From Syntrophaceae bacterium (lineage in GTDB: Bacteria; Desulfobacterota; Syntrophia; Syntrophales; UBA2185), in NCBI GenBank assembly GCA_003508565.1, contig DNUI01000140.1:6594-15201 (forward strand): a DNA stretch of 8,608 bases. The letters run 5' to 3'. Below the pieces are notes generated by a model. That model was not told where the DNA came from, searched no databases, and saw only the letters and a program-made list of their open reading frames with translations. Shown piece by piece: positions 5,919-8,608 of the stretch; positions within the stretch are counted from its first letter, which is position 1; the number at the start of each line of letters is the position of its first letter. Position numbers and translations under genes: made by a program.

Positions 5919-6122
5919 ATGGCAAAAGGAAAGCAGGGGCAAACATGTGCTCAAGCAATAAAAGCATGTTTCAGACAACCGGAAGAGCCACTTTCATATT
6001 CACACATATTTACAGAGGTAAGACAACAGGGTGAATGGAAGGACACCACAATATGGCGTTATTTAATGAGCACTGTTACGAATCTTATTCCAGCGCGATT
6101 TGAATGGGGGACCACTGATTAA
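5919..6122 (+). CDS. Cassette 1 uncharacterised protein, truncated at an in-frame TAA
   Basis: I do not recognise a named family. The 67-residue product is basic at the start (MAKGKQGQ) and then has a pattern that could form a small winged-helix-like fold: CAQAIKACF helix (11-19), PLSYSHIFTEV helix (24-34), DTTIWRYLMSTV helix (42-53). No catalytic motif, signal peptide or membrane segment is present. The reading frame does not end naturally: the same frame continues beyond the TAA at 6120-6122 with FLFLRPDGQYELY and closes with a second TAA at 6192-6194, directly against the attC. The full ancestral protein was therefore probably 91 residues. One base change (for example AAA or GAA to TAA) explains the stop. 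The ATG is fixed by a strong ribosome binding site. Its AT-rich composition contrasts with the GC-rich cassette that follows. Confidence 0.65.
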   Translation: MAKGKQGQTCAQAIKACFRQPEEPLSYSHIFTEVRQQGEWKDTTIWRYLMSTVTNLIPARFEWGTTD

Positions 6123-6194
6123 TTTCTGTTTCTCCGGCCAGATGGTCAGTACGAGCTATACAACCCGAGGAGGCATCCTGAGCCAATAGAATAA
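6123..6194 (+). pseudogene. In-frame 3' remainder of the cassette 1 gene
   Basis: Reading straight on from the TAA gives 23 codons, FLFLRPDGQYELYNPRRHPE and then PIE, before TAA at 6192-6194. The sequence has protein-like composition and ends one base before the attC inverse core, where cassette genes usually stop. There is no frameshift: the two parts share one frame, so a single nonsense change (or programmed readthrough, or a sequencing error) is the simplest explanation. Confidence 0.6.
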
Positions 6195-6195
6195 T

Positions 6196-6267
6196 GCCTA
6201 ACAAGTCGCTGGAGATTCGACGGGAAAACGCTGGCGCGTTTCCCTCGTCTCAGCTCCACTGTTGGAC
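6196..6267 (+). other. attC recombination site 1 (end of cassette 1)
   Basis: It begins with inverse core GCCTAAC (6196-6202, consensus RYYYAAC) followed by AAGTCG, and ends with core GTTGGAC (6261-6267, consensus GTTRRRY), 72 bp in all. Between them the strand folds back: TGGAG (6210-6214) pairs with CTCCA (6254-6258). GACGGGAAAACGC pairs with GCGTTTCCC and GTC around a TGGC loop, leaving unpaired extrahelical bases, as attC sites have. This is strong by inspection. Confidence 0.85.
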
Positions 6268-6308
6268 AGTGACCGAATCTATTCACACCCATAAGGAGAT
6301 TTTCTGCA

Positions 6309-7055
6309 TTGGATATTCCACGGATCTTCAACATCACCGAAAGTGCTCACCGCATCCATAACCCGTTCACACCCGAAAAGCTTGCCACTCTCGGCGCGGC
6401 GCTGCGTCTGGAAACGGGGACCCGAGTGCTCGACCTCGGCAGCGGTTCGGGCGAGATGCTGTGCACCTGGGCACGCGATTACGGAGTCATCGGCACCGGC
6501 ATCGACATGAGCCAGTTGTTCACCGAGCAAGCGAAACTCCGCGCTGAGAAACTCGGTGTCGCCGATCAAGTCAAGTTCATCCATGGCGATGCTGCCGGCT
6601 TCGTCTCTGACGAGAAGGCCGGTGTGGCAGCCTGTCTCGGTGCCACGTGGATCGCCGGGGGAGTCGTCGGCACCATCGAGCTTCTGGCGCAGAGCCTCCG
6701 CCCCGGAGGGATCATCCTCATCGGCGAGCCCTACTGGCGGCAGTTACCGCCGACGGAAGATGTTGCCAGGGGGTGTCTTGCCGGCTCAATCTCCGACTTT
6801 CTCCTGCTTCCGGAACTTCTCGCGTCTTTCGGCCACCTCGGCTACTACGTCGTGGAAATGGTTTTGGCAGACCAAGACAGCTGGGACAGATACGAGGCGG
6901 CCAAGTGGCTCACCATGCGCCGATGGCTTGAAGACAATCCCGACGACGAGTTAGCCAAAGAGGTTCGAGCCCAACTGACCTCGGAACCCGAGCGCTACGC
7001 CGCTTACACGCGTGAATACCTGGGCTGGGGCGTGTTCGCGCTGATGACGCGGTGA
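6309..7055 (+). CDS. Cassette 2 class I SAM-dependent methyltransferase
   Basis: This is a cytosolic Rossmann-fold methyltransferase of unknown substrate. Motif I is VLDLGSGSG (40-48), the acidic residue that binds the SAM ribose is D66 in GTGIDMSQ, and the adenine-side acidic residue is D94 in IHGDA. The post-core strand LRPGGIILIGEPYWRQ (130-145) is typical of small-molecule methyltransferases. At 248 residues it is complete. The start codon is TTG at 6309, chosen because AAGGAG lies ten nt upstream and because MDIPRIFNITES is a natural N-terminus. No ATG fits. It occupies an 894-bp cassette between the two attC sites and has no obvious promoter of its own, so it probably depends on Pc or read-through. 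It is clearly more GC-rich than the genes on either side, which suggests a different origin, as expected for cassettes. Confidence 0.9.
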   Translation: MDIPRIFNITESAHRIHNPFTPEKLATLGAALRLETGTRVLDLGSGSGEMLCTWARDYGVIGTGIDMSQLFTEQAKLRAEKLGVADQVKFIHGDAAGFVSDEKAGVAACLGATWIAGGVVGTIELLAQSLRPGGIILIGEPYWRQLPPTEDVARGCLAGSISDFLLLPELLASFGHLGYYVVEMVLADQDSWDRYEAAKWLTMRRWLEDNPDDELAKEVRAQLTSEPERYAAYTREYLGWGVFALMTR

Positions 7056-7101
7056 TGAGGGGATTACCGGGCGACTCAGAAAGTGGGGAAAATCCAATCA
7101 T

Positions 7102-7161
7102 GCCGAACAACTCATTCAAGCCGACGCCGCTTCGCGGCGCGGCTGATTTCAGGTGTTATCC
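7102..7161 (+). other. attC recombination site 2 (end of cassette 2)
   Basis: This 60-bp site begins GCCGAACAA (inverse core GCCGAAC, one mismatch to RYYYAAC) and ends at GTTATCC (7155-7161, one mismatch to GTTRRRY). The centre folds very well: AGCCG pairs with CGGCT and CGCCGC with GCGGCG around a TTC loop, with a single bulged A. TTCA-AGCC and GGCT-GATTTCAGG flank it in the usual short-attC arrangement. It directly follows the methyltransferase, 46 nt past its stop codon. Confidence 0.82.
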
Positions 7162-7170
7162 GCAAAAAGA

Positions 7171-7199
7171 TTGACATGTATGTATAGATTATGCATACT
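7171..7199 (+). promoter_or_regulatory. vapBC promoter
   Basis: TTGACA (7171-7176) is an exact -35, followed after 17 bp by CATACT (7194-7199), 4/6 to the -10 consensus. It lies 10 bp inside the right edge of attC 2 and about 33 bp before the vapB ATG, so this unit carries its own promoter, as toxin-antitoxin cassettes often do. Confidence 0.65.
7178..7198. promoter_or_regulatory. Operator-like inverted repeat in the vapBC promoter
   Basis: GTATGTATA, centre GAT, TATGCATAC: 9-bp arms with one mismatch, filling the spacer and overlapping the -10. VapB/VapC complexes repress their own operon through such repeats, so this is the probable autoregulatory site. A further GCATA at 7203-7207 could be an extra half-site. 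Confidence 0.65.
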
Positions 7200-7231
7200 T
7201 AGGCATATGAAATTTCTCAGGGGGTGAAAAA

Positions 7232-7426
7232 ATGAGAACAACCTTAAACATCGATGACCACCTGGTTGATAAAGCGTCCAAATTGACGGGAATCAAGGAA
7301 AAAACCATGCTGGTCAAACTTGGTTTGGAGGCATTGATCGCCAGAGAAAGTAGTAAGAGACTTGCAAAATTAGGTGGAACTGAGAAAGGTTTGAAGGCGA
7401 TACCGCGAAGGAGGGTCACTGTTTAA
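7232..7426 (+). CDS. vapB: VapB-family antitoxin (ribbon-helix-helix)
   Basis: This 64-residue antitoxin would bind and neutralise the adjacent PIN toxin and repress the operon. The N-terminus MRTTLNIDDHLVDKASKLTG is the beta-strand and first helix of a ribbon-helix-helix DNA-binding fold. It is followed by the characteristic KEKTMLVKLGLEALIARES helix and then RLAKLGG. The short C-terminal segment, ending PRRRVTV, is the expected toxin-binding tail. The length is normal for this VapB group (DUF2191-like). The ATG is preceded by AGGGGGTGA at a good distance. It stops two nt before the vapC start codon, so the pair is translationally coupled. It is the first gene after attC 2 and has its own promoter and operator-like repeat. 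Confidence 0.87.
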   Translation: MRTTLNIDDHLVDKASKLTGIKEKTMLVKLGLEALIARESSKRLAKLGGTEKGLKAIPRRRVTV

Positions 7427-7428
7427 AA

Positions 7429-7788
7429 ATGGTCATTGTCGATACATCCGTGTGGGTCTCCTATTTTCGAGAAGGAAACACCGAGCTTGAGAATCTGCTC
7501 AACAACGGTGAGGTGATGTGCCATCCATTTGTAGTTGGTGAGCTTGCATGCGGAAATCTAAAGAACAGGAATCAAATACTTTCACTTCTTCAATCCCTTC
7601 CCATGGGCATCAGCGCAAACCATGAAGAAGTGTTGGAATTTATAGAAAGAAACCAGTTAATGGGGAAGGGGCTCGGCTACGTGGATATCCATCTCATTGC
7701 ATCTGCCTTGCTGACGGGAATATCAATCTGGACGCATGATAAGAAATTGGAGCAGGTTGCGAATGCACTTCACATAAGTCACAGATAG
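7429..7788 (+). CDS. vapC: VapC-family PIN-domain ribonuclease toxin
   Basis: This is the toxin of a type II toxin-antitoxin pair. The PIN domain is a Mg-dependent endoribonuclease; family members usually cut tRNA or rRNA, and the target here is unknown. The four acidic metal ligands are all present: D5 (IVDTSVW), E38 (VGELACG), D86 (GYVDIHLIASALL) and D104 (WTHDKKL). At 119 residues it is slightly short but complete, with the terminal LxxVAxxL helix. It begins two nt after the vapB stop codon, in the usual antitoxin-first order, and the upstream GGAGG (7410-7414) within vapB can serve as its ribosome binding site. The intact active site suggests a functional toxin. No attC follows its stop codon; the 82 bp to the next gene hold no clear signal. 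Confidence 0.93.
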   Translation: MVIVDTSVWVSYFREGNTELENLLNNGEVMCHPFVVGELACGNLKNRNQILSLLQSLPMGISANHEEVLEFIERNQLMGKGLGYVDIHLIASALLTGISIWTHDKKLEQVANALHISHR

Positions 7789-7870
7789 AAAAATGGATCA
7801 CATGGCAATCCAGCCGATCGCTATGCTCCGGATGATTTTTTCGTTCTGTGTAATAAGATGAGGATAGAGA

Positions 7871-8608
7871 ATGTTTGAAGAGCTTGAGAAGATTAACAAA
7901 CGGCCAGAACCGTTCCAATTTTATAACGCAAGCGATCTATGGACCGATGGGCATACGTCAAAGCAGATGCTCTCGTTCCACCTCAACAAGGCCATCGATG
8001 TTTCTTCGCGAAAGGCGGAATTCATCAATCGATCAGCGGAATGGATCGCATCTGACTTCAACATCGGCCGGGCCTCCAAGGTAGCAGATTTTGGCTGTGG
8101 TCCTGGATTGTACGCAACACGTTTGGCGAAACACGGAGCAAGCGTGACGGGCATCGATTTCTCGAAAAGGTCCATCGAGTACGCAAAAGAAGTTGCGACC
8201 CGCGAGCAACTGAACATCAGCTATGTGAATCAGAATTATCTGGAGTTTGAAACAGAAGACCGGTTCGACCTTGTACTGATGATTATGTGCGATTTCTGCG
8301 CCCTCAGCCCAAAACAAAGAAAAGTAATTCTGCGCAAATTCCATAAGATTTTGAAAACAAGCGGTTCGGTCCTTCTTGATGTGTATTCAGTGTCGGCATT
8401 TGAACAAAGGGAAGAGGAAGCAACATATGCGATAAACCAGCTCAACGGATTTTGGTCACCGAACAGGTATTATGGCTTTCTAAATACCTTCAAATACGAT
8501 GAAGAGAAGGTAGTGTTGGACAAGTACACAATTATTGAGTCTGAGCGAACATCCACAAGGTCGAGGTCCTCGAAGATGCAGTGGTCGTTGAAGTCTTCAG
8601 CCCCACGC
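7871..8608 (+). CDS. Second class I SAM-dependent methyltransferase, 3' end cut by the window
   Basis: A Rossmann-fold methyltransferase unlike the one in cassette 2; its substrate is unknown. Motif I is VADFGCGPG (71-79), the ribose-binding acidic residue is D96 in VTGIDFS, and the motif II/III region is FDLVLMIMCDFCALS (132-146), followed by a helix and the LLDVYS strand (168-173). The N-terminus, FQFYNASDLWTDGHTSKQML, forms a lid typical of this subgroup. The ATG at 7871 has GAGGA seven nt upstream. No stop codon occurs before the right edge (246 codons). From about residue 224 the sequence becomes Ser/Arg-rich and unlike a methyltransferase, while the +2 frame there reads as a cupin-like segment, so the last ~65 bp may not belong to this gene. 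It lies 82 bp after vapC on the same strand. Confidence 0.83.
   Translation, partial: MFEELEKINKRPEPFQFYNASDLWTDGHTSKQMLSFHLNKAIDVSSRKAEFINRSAEWIASDFNIGRASKVADFGCGPGLYATRLAKHGASVTGIDFSKRSIEYAKEVATREQLNISYVNQNYLEFETEDRFDLVLMIMCDFCALSPKQRKVILRKFHKILKTSGSVLLDVYSVSAFEQREEEATYAINQLNGFWSPNRYYGFLNTFKYDEEKVVLDKYTIIESERTSTRSRSSKMQWSLKSSAPR

Larger units (their letters stand above)
4367..7161. mobile_element. Integron: intI, attI/promoter region and two gene cassettes
   Basis: A leftward integrase gene faces rightward genes across an AT-rich intergenic region, and two of those genes end in attC-like recombination sites. This is the standard integron layout. The minimum extent runs from the intI stop to the end of the second attC. 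The vapBC and second methyltransferase block to the right may be further cassette DNA, but no closing attC is visible. No transposase or 3' conserved segment is present, which fits a chromosomal (sedentary) integron rather than a transposon-borne one. Confidence 0.85.

Noticed and set aside
7789..7870. A third attC between vapC and the second methyltransferase
   Set aside because: I looked for RYYYAAC and GTTRRRY with a foldable centre and found neither; only a weak ATCC/GGAT pairing is present.
8436..8442. GCTCAAC, a formal match to the attC inverse core
   Set aside because: It lies in methyltransferase coding sequence with no matching core or palindromic centre downstream.

Overview
The window looks like bacterial chromosome from an environmental, probably metagenomic, source. 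Three things suggest Desulfobacterota (Syntrophales-type "deltaproteobacteria"): dispersed short palindromes of the form CCCYTTTnnnAAAGGG, a standalone TrpB2, and an integron integrase with a long N-terminus. This placement is inference, because no 16S or ribosomal marker is present.

The left part (1-3951) is transcribed entirely leftward. It holds the N-terminal 198 codons of the AAA+ ATPase RarA, running off the left edge. Next is an uncharacterised 89-residue protein with four cysteines, lying between two inverted copies of a 42-bp repeat. Then come trpB2 (with a good intrinsic terminator) and, upstream of it, a long, divergent GpsA-family dehydrogenase. The dehydrogenase and trpB2 are 84 bp apart and probably form one operon. 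A perfect-consensus sigma-70 promoter (TTGACA, 17 bp, TATAAT) lies about 265 nt upstream of the dehydrogenase and points at it, so the leader would be long and repeat-rich.

The right part (4367 onward) is an integron. intI is transcribed leftward. Across an AT-rich attI/promoter region, gene cassettes point rightward. Two attC sites are readable, at 6196-6267 and 7102-7161. They bound cassette 1 (a small uncharacterised ORF broken by an in-frame TAA) and cassette 2 (a GC-rich class I SAM methyltransferase). After the second attC comes a VapB/VapC toxin-antitoxin pair with its own promoter and an operator-like inverted repeat inside that promoter. A second, different SAM methyltransferase follows and runs off the right edge. 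No attC is visible after vapC or inside the last gene, so whether this final block is a cassette cannot be settled here.

The logic is that of a sedentary-type integron: an integrase, promoterless cassettes of mixed base composition, and a self-expressed toxin-antitoxin unit that could stabilise the array. The last ~65 bp read in another frame as a cupin-like peptide, so there may be a rearrangement, frameshift or assembly breakpoint near 8540-8550.
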